64,000 bases of DNA from contig NC_053128.1 of the NCBI RefSeq assembly GCF_010015445.1, forward strand, positions 11,880,340 through 11,944,339, read 5' to 3'. This document shows positions 22,826 to 35,413 of the stretch, in pieces. The notes under the pieces are model-generated. The model saw nothing but the letters and a program-made list of their open reading frames with translations, had not been told where the DNA came from and ran no database searches. Both the position numbers and the translations under genes were made by a program. This DNA is from Perca fluviatilis (Eukaryota; Chordata; Actinopteri; Perciformes; Percidae). Positions within the stretch are counted from its first letter, which is position 1, and each line of letters starts with the position of its first letter.

Positions 22826-22995
22826 ATGCCCAAATAGCTCAGTTGGTAGAGAGAGTGCCCATATACATATATAGGTTTACTCCTCGACACAGCGGGCCCG
22901 GGTTCGACTCTGACCTGCTGCACGTTATTTCCCCCCCTCTCTCTCCCCTTTCATGTATGCAGCTGTCCTGTCAATTAAAGGCCTAAAATGCCTTG
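22826..22995 (+). mobile_element. tRNA-derived SINE, plus strand
   Basis: It begins with a nearly intact tRNA 5' half: TAGCTCAGTTGGTAGAG is a canonical D-stem/loop and A box. A B box (GGTTCGACTCT) follows after an expanded spacer that includes a TATACATATATA insertion. The downstream part has CT-rich sequence and ends in TCAATTAAAGGCCTAAAATG. The enlarged A-B spacing and the attached tail show that it is a SINE and not a functional tRNA gene. Confidence 0.78.
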
Positions 22996-23218
22996 CTCAA
23001 CACAGAAATACAATACTTGTATTAGCTATTTGTTTCTAGAAAAGAAGGAAGTGGTGCATTTTGATGTGTCCTAATATATGCTTGATCTTTCCCTTTGAAT
23101 GATGATTGAAAGTATGCCACTAGGCCTTTTGAAGCCATTGGGGTCTGATTTTCTTCTAGTATTTACAATGGGACATAGTGGATATAGATCAGAAAGGGAC
23201 ATAGATCAGATTGGATGT

Positions 23219-23600
23219 AGTCTAGCATTGCCAGACCTATCTCCACCGCGCTGTGGAGTAAGGTTTGCCTACACCACATATACAATCTAGGATACGTGCA
23301 AAAAATGCTCTGGGTTATTTGCACTTTTGTAAACAATTGTCTTGGGCGGTGCTAAGCTACAGCGACGATGGCTCTGCATAATGGTCTCAGAAAGGAACTT
23401 TCTTTGGTGGAACATTTGCACCCTGCAAAAGAAAACTCCAAAACACAATTTTACATGAAGTTAAACTGTTCACACAATACAGTAACATGATCTATATAAA
23501 TTAGCTGGATACATGGTTAAAAGTAATTATACCAGTGTATCGCTGTGTGTATTTCGTCCACAGCAATCCCAGCCAATCAGTCCCGAAATGTCCCAGTTAG
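23219..23600. mobile_element. Non-autonomous repeat with CCAGACC...GCGCTGTGGAG end
   Basis: It starts TTGCCAGACCTATCTCC and runs through CGCGCTGTGGAGTAAGG and CTTGGGCGGTGCTAAGC. A sequence with the equivalent end in inverse orientation lies at the right window edge (63850-64000), where CCAGACCCTCCTCCGC and GCGCTGTGGAGGAAGG occur. I recall this as a widespread fish repeat. The right boundary is not certain. Confidence 0.5.
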
Positions 23601-23655
23601 ATAGTAACTATCGTAAACATTTTCTTTGCAATCTTCACCGAAAGAACAAAGCACA

Positions 23656-25429
23656 CCTGGGGCCTGTATCAGGAAGGAGGTTTAACAAACTCTGAGTCTA
23701 ACCCTAAAAATGTATTATTATCTAATAATAATAATACATTTTTTTGTATTGAACTTTACATTTACAGCAATCTCAAAGTGCTACAGAGCATATAATAATA
23801 TAAATAAATAAAAAGGTCAATGTCAAAGTAGTTGGTTCTGGGGTCTTGGGGGGTGTTTGAGGTTGCAGACCGGAGGGTGCGTGAGGAGGTCTGGGGGGTG
23901 AGGACTTCCTGTAGGTAAAGGGGGGCATGTCCGTGAATGCACTGGTGGGTGAGGAGGGAGACCTTGTATTCTATTCTGAGTGGGACAGGGAGCCAGTGAA
24001 GAGATTTCAGGATGGGGGTGATGTGATCATGTTTACGCACCCTCATCAGGATCCTGGCAGTGCTGTTCTGGATGTATTGTAGTCTCTGGATGTTCTTGCC
24101 AGAGATCCCGATGAGGAGTGCACTACAGTAGTCCAGCCTGGAAGAGACAAAGGCGTGGACGAGCTTCTCTGTATCTGACAGAGTGAGTGTTGGAGGGAGT
24201 TTGGCGATGTTCTTGAGGTGGTAGAATGATGGTCTTACAGAGGTGTTTGGGTGTCAAAGGTAGGTTGAGGGTCCAGTTTAAAACCCAAGTTGGTGACAGA
24301 TGTGGAAAGGGAGATGTTTTGCCCAGAGAAAGTGATATTGGTGATGGTGGAAGAGCGGAGCTGATGTGGTGTGCCAACTAAGATGGCTTCCGTTTTGGAA
24401 CTGTTCAGCTGAAGGAAGTTGAGCTTCATCCACGCCTCTCTCTCTTCCACCACCACAATAAAAAGGCAGCATGAATGGAGCCATGATACTATGATTCACC
24501 ATGGTAACAACCACAAACAAACTGGTCGGCGGAAATACTCATGCTGACATACAGTGTGTTTCAACATGTATTTAAAAAAAAAATGTATTTCATTTAGGTG
24601 CAATCCTGCGGGCGAAAAAGTACTAGTCCTATTCTGAGGCTGCAGCACCATCATTAACAGATTTATAATTCATAATCTTTTATTTCAAAGGGTTTATATC
24701 ATTCACCTGCAATACTGTGGAACTCCTTTTTAATGGCTCTTACAGGTTTGTGTCCAGGGAACACAACAAAAACTTTTAAAACACGTTTCAGAGCGAGTCA
24801 CATTCTTCTGATGGCACTTTGCTACAGTGGCTTTATTAATATGCTCCGCATCACCAGTGTTGTAAAGAAAACTGCCGTTTGCAAAAAACCATAATGCGAC
24901 ACAAATAATCTGCTGGGGTGTAGAGCATGTCCACGATGGGTGACGTTAGTGATAGGATGGAAAAGGTTATGTAGGCTACATAACTGATAGACTGGGAAGA
25001 AAAACGATACCGCTCAAATAGGTAGTTATCTGGGCCTCAATATCATCTCTCGACGTATGTTTAACTCCCTGCGAAGTAATACAGCTTCTTCATCAACGGG
25101 ATCGTCGATTAAGGAAATGAAAAAAAACGTTTAATAGTCTGCCTAACACAGTTAATAAAGCAACCCTGTTTTTTTTATTCATGCAGATAACAAACTGCGC
25201 TAAAATGCGCTTGATACAGACTGAATGAATGAATGAGGAACTGAAAGAGCGCTGTGTCAGAGGGAGGAGTCTGAGAGAAGAAAACCTGCTCACGACCAGG
25301 TTAGGTTCACAGGTAGTTACCATAGTAACTGACTCTGAGGTTAAGTTACCTCTCTTTCTGAAATGGGCTGGAGTTACCCCTCTCCCTCAGGTTTGATTAA
25401 CCTCCCTTTCTGAAACAGAAAATTAGTTT
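23656..25429. mobile_element. Repeat with AGGAGGTT/AACCTCC ends, split by an L2 LINE
   Basis: The left end GCCTGTATCAGGAAGGAGG pairs with the right end, which reads (reverse complement) TTCTGTTTCAGAAAGGGAGG. CTCTGAGT and GGTTAA-type motifs recur inside both ends. The left part is interrupted near 23708 by a minus-strand L2 LINE. The class is uncertain; the ends suggest a DNA transposon. Confidence 0.45.
23708..24480 (-). pseudogene. 5'-truncated L2-clade LINE, reverse transcriptase C-terminal part
   Basis: Minus-strand reverse transcriptase relic in the order expected of L2-type non-LTR elements. First comes WMKLNFLQLNSSKTEAILVG (near 24430-24370). Then, after a frame change, RLDYCSALLIGISGKN and RLQYIQNSTARIL. 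Then HDHITPILKSLHWLPVPLRI and LTHQCIHGHAPLYLQE. The palm-domain YADD block lies upstream of this fragment and is absent, as is the endonuclease, so the copy is 5'-truncated. The 3' end (low coordinates) carries the typical A-rich/ATT tail: ATGTATTATTATTATTAG. Confidence 0.85.
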
Positions 25430-26744
25430 GCTAGCTCGGATGTTGTTCTTGTTGTTTTCCGTAGAGAAAGGGATTTTGACAGATAGCAGCAGGAGAGGGG
25501 CAAATCAATGTACTTTCATTGATCCAGACTAGACTTGATGTAAATGACACATGCTCAGCATCCGTTGTGGGTTAAAAAATTAAATAATAAAAGTCAAAGT
25601 TAAAGCAATAGAGTGGATCTGATCTCTCCTTCCAGGCTCCAGACAGCAGTCTCTAACTCATTTGTGGTCATCTTTAAGGGCACAAAAGAATTCAAATCCG
25701 CTATCGTCCTGAATCTGTCTTTACCAACAAAGCTCCAGAGTGCTCTTCTCTCTTCTTTCTCACCATCAATAAACTCTGTTCACTAAAAATGTATGAGCTC
25801 AATGCAGGAAATAGATCTTTAACTTCTATTCAAGCCGTCAGTTCTACACTGCTTCTTCAACCATTAAGCAGTTGAATCCCACAAACACCGTATAAAGCAG
25901 AGAGAGACAATCCTTTGGACGCACATGCGCGGCTTTGGATCTGTGATGTATTTAAAAATGCAGTTTTGCAAGTTTTGCACACAAGTTTTTAGAAGTCAAA
26001 ACAAATAATGTCTTAATATATCACACTCCCGAGAGGGACTAAATGGATTAATAAGCTTTTGTTGTGGTTGTTGTGAACTGCACAGCATGTATGCACATGT
26101 ATCAGATTTTCCAATTACTGTAACTGCACGGTGTACAGAGCTCATAGAGAATGCAGACACTATACCTCGTTCTCTGTAGATGGTCTTTCTGAACCATTTG
26201 TGTATCGCTACATTTACTGAGGCAATAACGCTGCTCGGTGAGCAATATTTGAACCCAGCAGTACAATAGATCCAAATCCATAATATCCTCTCCTGGATGC
26301 CACAGCAGCAATATAAAAACAACACCCTTTATTGAATGCTCTGCTGGTGGCGTAACCCACTGTTCGGTAATTCTCTTGATTTTTATTATTATACAATGCC
26401 CTGCTGTCTCTGATTTATTAGTCTGTTTGAAGTTATCCACTCATTAATAATGCAGTGGTATTACTTCACTATTGTCCAATCCCACATCAAACACTACAAT
26501 GACACAATAATAATGAGTATATTGGTTGGACAATCTCTGATATTAGGGTTATTATTGTCAAAGAACCTCATTATTTACATCAAAGTTGAACTAAGTCTGT
26601 CCACCAATTTTACACATCAAGTTCAGTTTACTAATCACAGCTTTTGAGCCTTTGAAAACAGACTATAATGTTTAGTATCTGGAGGGAGCTTTCAAAAGTC
26701 TGAAAAAGAAAAGAATCACTTTTTCTTCTCTTTTTTCATCAAAC
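25430..26744. other. Intergenic; no gene recognised
   Basis: Open frames of 109 and 112 codons on the minus strand (25996-26440) overlap each other in different frames and show no motif. I regard them as chance. Confidence 0.3.
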
Positions 26745-26930
26745 CGCAGTTTTTTGCAAGTTCCCGCAATTTTTGCAAGTTCCCGCAATTTCATCGCATA
26801 AAATATGCATATATAATGCATATTATATTGCATATTCCATCGCATTTTTTAAGAAAACGTGCCGCATAATCAAGGATTTTTGCCCGCAACAATCACAAAA
26901 AAACTCAGCGTTTTTCTGGAAGGACGGCAC
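26745..26930. repeat. Interspersed repeat with GCAAGTTCCCGCAAT duplication
   Basis: A GCAAGTTCCCGCAATTT unit is present twice in tandem, followed by CATCGCA, TGCATAT and TTTTGCCCGCAACAATC motifs. I recall this combination as a dispersed fish repeat of unknown class; no termini could be fixed. Confidence 0.4.
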
Positions 26931-28944
<2,014 letters not shown>

Positions 28945-29076
28945 CTTACCTAAAGGATTATTAGGAACACCTGTTGAATTTCTCGTTAATGAAATTATCT
29001 AATCAACCAATCACAATGCTTCAATGCATTCAGGGATGTGGTCCAGGTCTAGACAATCTCCTGAACTCCAAACTGA

Positions 29077-30240
29077 ATGTCAGAATGGGAAAGGTGATCT
29101 AAGCAACTTTGAGCGTGGCATGGTTGGTGCTGCCAGACGGGCTGGTCTGAGTATTTCACAATCTGCTCAGTTACTGGGATTCTCACCCACAACCATTTCT
29201 AGGGTTTACAAAGAATGGTCTGAAAAAGGAAAAACATCCAGCATGCTGCAGTCCTGGGGGGCAAAAATGCCTTGTTGATGCTAGAGATCAGAGGAGAATG
29301 GGCCGACTGATTCCAGCTGATAGAAGATCAACTTTGACTCAAATAACCACTTGTTACATCCAAGGTATGCAGCAAAGCATTTGTGAAGCCACAACACGCA
29401 CAACCTTGAGGCGGATGGGCTACACCAGCAGAAGACCCCACCGGGTGTGGTGGAAGTTTCCTTTGCAGCAGGGGGGAAGAGTTTTCAGAGTTTAGTAAAA
29501 TGAAACAAATAAGACAGAAACTAGTCTGAAACTAGAACCAAGTGGGGTTTTTGTATTTTATTAACCAAAGTATATATTTGCAAATAGGAGCAACATGATT
29601 TCACAAAAGGCCGCAGCCCACTATGGAGTCAGTTTCTCAAATGAGTGAACAGAAACACTAGGCTTTTATGCATCTTCAGAGTGACAGCACACACGCACTT
29701 GGATTATTATGACGCTACAGTTCTTACAGGCAATCTGATACACATGAAGACAATCAGAAAAAACACAAGAGACATCTCGGAGCCATTTCGCCTCCTCCTC
29801 CCTGTACGATAGTTTTAGGGTGACCTTGTAGCCCCTATCTGTTCAGACAAATAGTGCTCACATTATGTTCCAGACTGGACGTCTCAGCAGTTAAGCAGAA
29901 ACTGAGATAAACTGTCTTTCAATAATGTGAGAGAATTAAAGTAGAAATAAAACCTAAAAATATAAGGAATTATGCTTAAATGTAATTTTTCCCATTACAC
30001 GGGTACCACTCATCTCCACTAAAAATAGGAACATGAGGCTACAATTTGCACGAGCTCACCAAAATTGGACAGTTGAAGACTGTAAAAATGTTGCCCGGTC
30101 TGAGGAGTCTCGATTTCTGCTGAGACATTCAGATGGTAGAGTCAGAATTTGGCGTAAACAGAATGAGAACATGGATCCGTCATGCCTTGTTACTACTGGG
30201 CAGGCTGGTGGTGGTGGGGGTGTAATGGTGTGGGGGATCC
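29077..30240 (+). pseudogene. Tc1-like transposase pseudogene, split by an LTR
   Basis: Three blocks can be read. The first is an N-terminal DNA-binding part, LSISQSAQLLGFSPTTISRV, in the frame ending at 29278. The second is a second helix-turn-helix part with TTRTTLRRMGYTSRRPHR, up to 29440. The third, after the inserted LTR, is a catalytic N-terminal part, LQFARAHQNWTVEDCKNV followed by SEESRFLL and GGVMVWG, from 30033. The family's WSDESRF block normally carries the first catalytic Asp; here it reads RSEESRF, so the residue has become Glu. The second Asp and third Glu regions are deleted. The gene is dead on three counts: frameshift, LTR insertion and deletion. Confidence 0.82.
29446..29999. 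mobile_element. Solo LTR with 4-bp target duplication
   Basis: A 554-bp insertion starting TGTGGTGGAAG and ending CCCATTACA, so it has the TG...CA ends of an LTR. CGGG lies on both sides (29442-29445 and 30000-30003). Removing it and one CGGG restores the continuity of the Tc1 transposase (ACCCCACCGGGTACCACTC). It contains AATAAA near 29946 and an A-rich 3' part. No internal region is attached, so it is a solo LTR. Gypsy or endogenous-retrovirus origin cannot be decided from the LTR alone. Confidence 0.72.
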
Positions 30241-30279
30241 CTTTTGCATTCAGAACTGCCGGTGTTCCTAATAATCCTT

Positions 30280-30389
<110 letters not shown>

Positions 30390-30570
30390 CTGTCAAACGA
30401 TTAAATGTAAAAGTTAAATTGCAATTAATTGCAAATTTTTTATCTATTCTAAATGTCCCTTGATTTCTTTTTGTATCATTATTTTAATTTAATATTTAAT
30501 TTTAGACTTTAATGCTCTTATCAACATGATGCAATACTTTTAAAACGGGGCCTGAACCGAAATAATTTTA

Positions 30571-30572
<2 letters not shown>

Positions 30573-30619
<47 letters not shown>

Positions 30620-30630
30620 ATACTGGATAT
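30573..30630. repeat. (TTTA)n/(TA)n/(GATA) low-complexity tract
   Basis: TTTA units, then TA units, then three TAGATA units, inside the left part of the hAT-like element. A run of about 20 A follows at 30718-30737. Confidence 0.92.
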
Positions 30631-30990
30631 ATATTTGATTTTTATATATAAAAAAGGAGCACCTGTATTTGCCTGTTCTGTATGTTCAAAAATATAAAAC
30701 AATAAAAAGTTGATCTAAAAAAAAAAAAAAAAAAAAAGGAGCACAAAACGGCGAAAACAACCACAGGATGGGAAAAGGGTATTTTACAATAACTATGAAT
30801 ACACCACAAGGCTGGCGAGGCAAGGGTGAGTCTGTGTTTTTCAGATGGCGGCAGCTACAGTCTGGTGTTAGAATCCTCTACAGTGAAATACAGTCACACT
30901 TTACACCGTTTAGCTGTCAGCATTTTAACCGTGTTTACTCCAGCTGCTAGCTAACGGTAGGCTAAAGTTACCTGCTGCTAAGTGTAGTGT

Positions 30991-31925
30991 CAGAGGTGTC
31001 AAGTAACAAAGTACAAATACTTCTTTACCTTACTTAAGTAGAAATTTTGGGTATCTATACTTTACTGGAGTAATTATTTTACAGCATACTTTTTACTTCT
31101 ACTCCTTACATTTTAAAAATAGCCTCGTTACTCACATTTCAGTTCGGCTTGTTTTCATTCCGGCTTGTCATCGTTCAAAACACACACAAAAAAAAAAAAC
31201 CCCCCCCCCCAAAAAAAACAAACCTCCATCGTCATCTATCAGAACCGGTGCTATCTGGAATTTGATTGTGGGTGGAAAAAAGAAAAAACAAAAACCATTT
31301 AAAACTATTTTTGGGCCCCAATGCCTTAACAACCGTTATCTACTGGACCAAATAGCAACGCGGATTCGGTGCCTTATTTAGGTGCCACTTAAATGCCTGT
31401 GCTTCTCTCTGATGCTCCGAAAATGGATGTTAGAGGGAACTGAAACATCGCCACACGGGACGCTAGTCAACACTAAACTTGACAGCAGGTAACGTTAGCC
31501 TACCGTTAGCTAGCAGCTGGAGTAAACAAAAAAAAATGCTGACAGCTAAATGGTGCAAAAATGTGTCTGTATTTCACTGGAGAGGATTGTAACGCCAGAC
31601 TGTAGCTGCCGTTGTCTGAAAAACACAGAGATGTGTCACCTTTTTCAGCCCTTCTGAGTTTGCAGGTATGATTTTAATATAACATTATTATAGTCATTAT
31701 GGCCTTTAGAATTTTTTTTACTTTGTGGAGGTGGGGTAGTGCACTAGTAGGCCCCTGTGGGGCGAGCTAAGCTTTTGTCCTTAATGGCATTTTTGAAACC
31801 AGTACTTTTACACTTTTACTTGAGTAAAAAGCTTGAGTTGATACTTCAACTTCTACAGAAGTCTTCAAACCCTAGTATCTATACTTCTACTTGAGTAATG
31901 AATGTGAATATTTTTGACACCTCTG
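30991..31925. mobile_element. Tol2-like hAT MITE
   Basis: A 935-bp element flanked by a perfect 8-bp duplication, TGTAGTGT (30983-30990, 31926-31933). Terminal inverted repeats are CAGAGGTGTCAA at both ends. The subterminal sequence (AAGTACAAATACTTC, TTACTTAAGTA, ACTTTACTGGAGTAAT, TTTTTACTTCTACTCCTTACA) strongly resembles the subterminal ACTT/AAGT-rich region of Tol2. No transposase is present. Its centre (about 31315-31631) is a reverse-complement copy of a segment of the element it has inserted into. Confidence 0.85.
31315..31631. repeat. Inverted paralogous core shared with the surrounding element
   Basis: Read in reverse complement, this segment matches the outer hAT-like element in three pieces: about 30838-30990, 31926-31990 and 33191-33265. 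Shared landmarks are GGCAGCTACAGTCTGG, CCAGCTGCTAGCTAACGGTA, GAGCATCAGAGAGAAGC and CACCTAAATAAGGCACCG. It is uninterrupted at both sites where the outer copy carries insertions, so it shows the empty-site sequence for those insertions. Identity is high but not perfect. Confidence 0.75.
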
Positions 31926-31990
31926 TGTAGTGTTAACTAGCATCCCATGTGTCGATGTTAGGAGCATCAGAGAGAAGCGCAGGCATTTAA

Positions 31991-32282
31991 CCCTTGTGTT
32001 GACTTCGGGTCGTTTTAAATTTTTGTTTTATATCATAAAATATGGGACATAGAAATAAGCACTGAAAATGTGTAGAAGAAAAATTTTACAATTTAAAACG
32101 TTTGAAAAAGCTAAAACAAACTGTGAAAAAAGGCATCAAAAACGTCGAAAAAATGTTTTTTCCAACGTTTTTGACGTTTTTTTTGCTTCAACCGTTTTTG
32201 ACGCTTATTTCTACATCCCATATTTTATGATATAAAACAAAAATTGAAAACGGGTCGATGTGACCCGAAGTCAACACAAGTG
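31991..32282. mobile_element. piggyBac-like TTAA MITE with CCCTTGTG end
   Basis: A 292-bp element bounded by TTAA at 31987-31990 and 32283-32286. The ends are CCCTTGTGTTGACTTCGGGT and, reverse-complemented, CACTTGTGTTGACTTCGGGT; the whole element is close to a hairpin built of AAAACGT/ACGTTTT sequence. The left CCC terminus after TTAA is typical of piggyBac-derived elements. No transposase. Confidence 0.75.
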
Positions 32283-32286
32283 TTAA

Positions 32287-32608
32287 AGTGATGGTTTGGA
32301 GTAATTCACCCTAGGGTCCTTTGCACCATGACCTCGAGCCAAACACCCCCCCAGAAGCTTTTTTCACCTGGGTTGAACATTGGGAGAGTTAGCTAGAGTA
32401 GTGTTATCAGCTGAATAGCTTAGCGCAGGGGCTAATGGACCCACGTTTGTATCTCGTAAGTTACCCCACTAATAATGCCCGAAATGATACCAAACGTCTA
32501 CAAGTAGTACAAATACGTTATGCTCTCATAAAACGATGGATTGGAAAGTTTGTAAGTACACCAGAAGTTTATGAACACTTGCCTGCTCTCTTCAGCTCTC
32601 TGTTGTTG

Positions 32609-32643
<35 letters not shown>

Positions 32644-33190
32644 ACCTGCAGTTAGACGAGTGCTTAGGGCCGTCTACAAATTACTACACCGGAAAGAGAT
32701 ACAACAAAAATACTTATTAATTTAATGATTAAATGAGGTAATGTCTCCAAACTTACCTCAAATATTACTTGTCTCCTGCTAGTTATACTACAGCACTTAC
32801 TTTAAAAAAAAAAGTTAAGTAATTTGTAGACGGCCCGAAGCACTCGTCTTACAGCAGCAACAACAACAGCAGAGAGCAGAAGCCAGCAGGCAAGTGTTAT
32901 TTAAATAAACTTCTGGTGTACTTACAAACTTTCCAATCCATCGTTTTATGAGTGCATAACTTATTTGTACTACTTGTAGACGTTTGGTATCATTTCGGGC
33001 ATTATTAGTGGGGTAACTTACGAGATACAAACGTGGGTCCGTTAGCCCCTGCGCTAAGCTATTCAGCTGATAACGCTACTCTACGCTAACTCTCCCAATG
33101 TTCAACCCAGGTGAAAAAAGCTTCTGGGGGGTGTTTGGCTCGAGGTCATGGTGCAAAGGACCCTAGGGTGAATTACTCCGAACCATCACT
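32287..33190. mobile_element. Foldback TTAA element (5'-AG type), family 5, with ~400-bp arms
   Basis: A 904-bp element bounded by TTAA at 32283-32286 and 33191-33194. Arms of about 400 bp are inverted repeats end to end: the left begins AGTGATGGTTTGGAGTAATT, the right (reverse complement) begins AGTGATGGTTCGGAGTAATT. The loop is about 130 bp (roughly 32687-32818). Open frames in both arms encode the same peptide (YPTNNARNDTKRLQVVQI) only because the arms mirror each other; I do not treat them as genes. Its left TTAA is the same copy that serves as the right target site of the preceding element. Confidence 0.85.
32601..32643. repeat. (TTG)n(CTG)n trinucleotide tract in the left arm
   Basis: About five TTG units followed by nine CTG units. 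The mirror position in the right arm (about 32853-32872) has only two CAG and three CAA units, so the tract expanded in one arm only. Confidence 0.93.
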
Positions 33191-33573
33191 TTAAGTAGCA
33201 CCTAAATAAGGCACCGAAATCCGCGTTGCTATTTGGTCCGGTAGATAACGGTCGTCAAGGCACCGGTGGCTTATTAGCACCGGGTCTCGCTGAACAGCGA
33301 CTAGTTTGCAGGTATGTACTACTCTTTGGCCGGCTCACAACCCCAAAAACGTGTGTGCGGTGTGCCTGTTATTTTGTTTCCGGTCTACCTAGATCCAGTG
33401 TGGTGTTGTAGTTTTTCTAACATTACTAGTTGTTGCAACAGCTTGAGAAAAAAACTACAAAGTTTGCCAGGCCAAAAAGAACATTAATCTCACGATAAAA
33501 AAATTTACGCCATTAAAATGGGTTTGCGTTAACACCGTTAATAACGCGTTTAACTGACAGCACTAATATATAT

Positions 33574-33776
33574 TTGTTGCAGGGTGTTAGCTGTTAACCT
33601 CTTTGGAAGAAACCACTCCAAGCCTCACTGTTTTATATTTTTTATTTACCTGAGTTTAAGTGGAGCTGTTATGGTTTCTGTTTGTTGCCTTTTCCTTTGT
33701 CCTGTTTCTTTTGCTCCTTTGTAGTTTTCTGTACGTTTCCTGTTTTGTTGCTTATTCTGAATTGTGTATCTTTTGG
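33574..33776. repeat. Left part of a split TCCTGTTT-rich repeat
   Basis: Pyrimidine-rich sequence with repeated TTTCTG and CCTGTTT motifs that continues in the same style at 35414-35900, beyond an inserted TTAA element. I recall similar CCTGTTTTGTTG-type sequence from a common fish retroelement-associated repeat. The left boundary is uncertain. Confidence 0.4.
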
Positions 33777-33780
33777 TTAA

Positions 33781-35409
33781 AGGGATACTTCACCGATTTA
33801 GCATTCAGCTTTGTATCAGTAGAAACCCGGTAGTATTTCTGAATGACCGTGCTTCCCTCCCTCATGTCCCCCTGAGACGAGAGATCTCTGCATTTGGGGG
33901 TCTGGAAAAAATCTTCCGATGACGTAAAATGACGATTTTTGCGTCATCGGATCTAATTCCGCATGTTTTCAACACGCCCATAGGGGGTTGGACTGCCGAG
34001 TCTGGTCGAGGTATTCCGAATGAAAACGACTGTCAGCCATCTTGAAGCTTCGCTAAACCGGCTCTCTGTTTTCAGCAGCAAACATTTACAACAATTATGT
34101 GCATTCAAACTACCGCACGTGTGTACCACCGGGATACATTGGTACAGATCGTAGAATATGCAGGAAACGTTATTACAGACGGAATATTCGGCACACTATG
34201 TGAGTTTCGCCGACCGAGACCAGCGGTGTCGCTCGATGCCACTAGCCGGCTTGGGGACATCCTCATCGGCTAGGTGGAAAGCTAACGCTAGCCGGCCACC
34301 TGTCCCATCAATCCTGCTTGCAAGCTGTCATTAGACCACAAACTGGACTACATCCAACTTCAACCAAACTCCCAACGCGAGTTCAGAGACTGCTGTGTTT
34401 TTGTGGAAACATGGCTGAACAACAGTGTACCGGCACCGGGACTATCCAGCTACCAGGCTGCTCTCACCGGCCCGTGGAGGTGGGCTGTGTTAAACGGACT
34501 GGTGCAGAAATGAAATCCAACTAGCTACTGCTAACTGCTGGTGGAGCTTGCGACTGTTAAATGCCGACCATTCGACATTCCACGCTAATTCACAGCTGTG
34601 TTTATACTCTGTGTTAAGCTACACCAATGCTAGTATGCGTTAGCTGAACTTTACGGATCCTGCTTGCAAGTGTCCGCTCATTAAACAACAACGAAACTCC
34701 CAACGTGAGTTCAGAGACTGCTGTGTTTTTGTTTTTGTGGAAACATGGCTGAATAGTGTACCGGACTGTCCAGCTACCAGGCCTGCTAGCCCTCCGAGCT
34801 AGAGATGCTCTGTCGCCGGGTAAGGTGGGCTGTGTTAACATGGAGTGGTGCAGCAATGTGGTGATTTGTATCCATTTAACTGCTAACTGCTAGTGGAGTT
34901 TGTGACCATTAAATGCCGACCATTCTACATTGCACGCTTATTCACGGCTGTGTTTATACTCGGTGTTTACAGCCCACCAAGCGCTAATGCTAGTATCTGT
35001 TAGCTGAACATTACGGAGCCTATAAAGTGTGTGTGTGCACTAAATGTAGCCTGTTTCGTATGTCGTTTTTATATAATGTCGTTTTTATATATGTTAAATG
35101 TGTAACACCACTTGAGTCACGATGAAACGTTGTTTCATGTATATGGTTGAAATGACAATAAAACACGCTTGAGTTGACTTGAATGCCTCTGTCTGTCTGT
35201 CAAGCGGTAGGCGTGGCTTGGGAGTGGACTCAAAGCAGCGAAGCAGGTGCATTCTGGGATTTGGTGTTTTTCATCCATATAAGACAAAAACACATTTTCT
35301 GGCTTTTCTCGGCCTAGAAGGCACCAATTTCAATTTTTTTTTCACATTTCTACTGCATAAGTGACCCAATTTCAAGATATATTCAGATTTCCAGCGGTGA
35401 AATATTCCA
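33781..35409. mobile_element. Large TTAA-flanked element (5'-AG type), family 6
   Basis: A 1629-bp element bounded by TTAA at 33777-33780 and 35410-35413. The left end is AGGGATACTTCACCGATTT; the right end, reverse-complemented, is TGGAATATTTCACCGCTGG, an imperfect inverted repeat sharing TTCACCG. The centre holds a two-copy tandem duplication of about 350 bp. A short 3' part includes an AATAAA near 35156. I find no transposase frame. AGGGATACTTCACCG is a familiar beginning of an abundant percomorph repeat. Confidence 0.7.
34312..35016. repeat. Two-copy ~350-bp tandem duplication
   Basis: Copy 1 runs about 34312-34657 and copy 2 about 34658-35016. Both start AATCCTGCTTGCAAG or GATCCTGCTTGCAAG and share GAGTTCAGAGACTGCTGTG, GGAAACATGGCTGAA, AAATGCCGACCATTC and GTTAGCTGAAC. 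Copies differ by substitutions and small indels, for example a TTTTTG insertion in copy 2. The duplication lies inside the TTAA element. Confidence 0.85.
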
Positions 35410-35413
35410 TTAA

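Noticed and set aside
22826..22900. Functional tRNA gene
   Set aside because: The A box is canonical, but the spacing to the B box is enlarged by an AT insertion, no acceptor-stem pairing is apparent, and a SINE tail follows.
25996..26440. Overlapping 109- and 112-codon minus-strand frames
   Set aside because: They occupy different frames of the same sequence, show no motif and have no splice or start context.
32435..33030. Two conserved-looking peptides (YPTNNARNDTKRL) on opposite strands
   Set aside because: They are identical because they lie in the two arms of a foldback element, not because of coding constraint.
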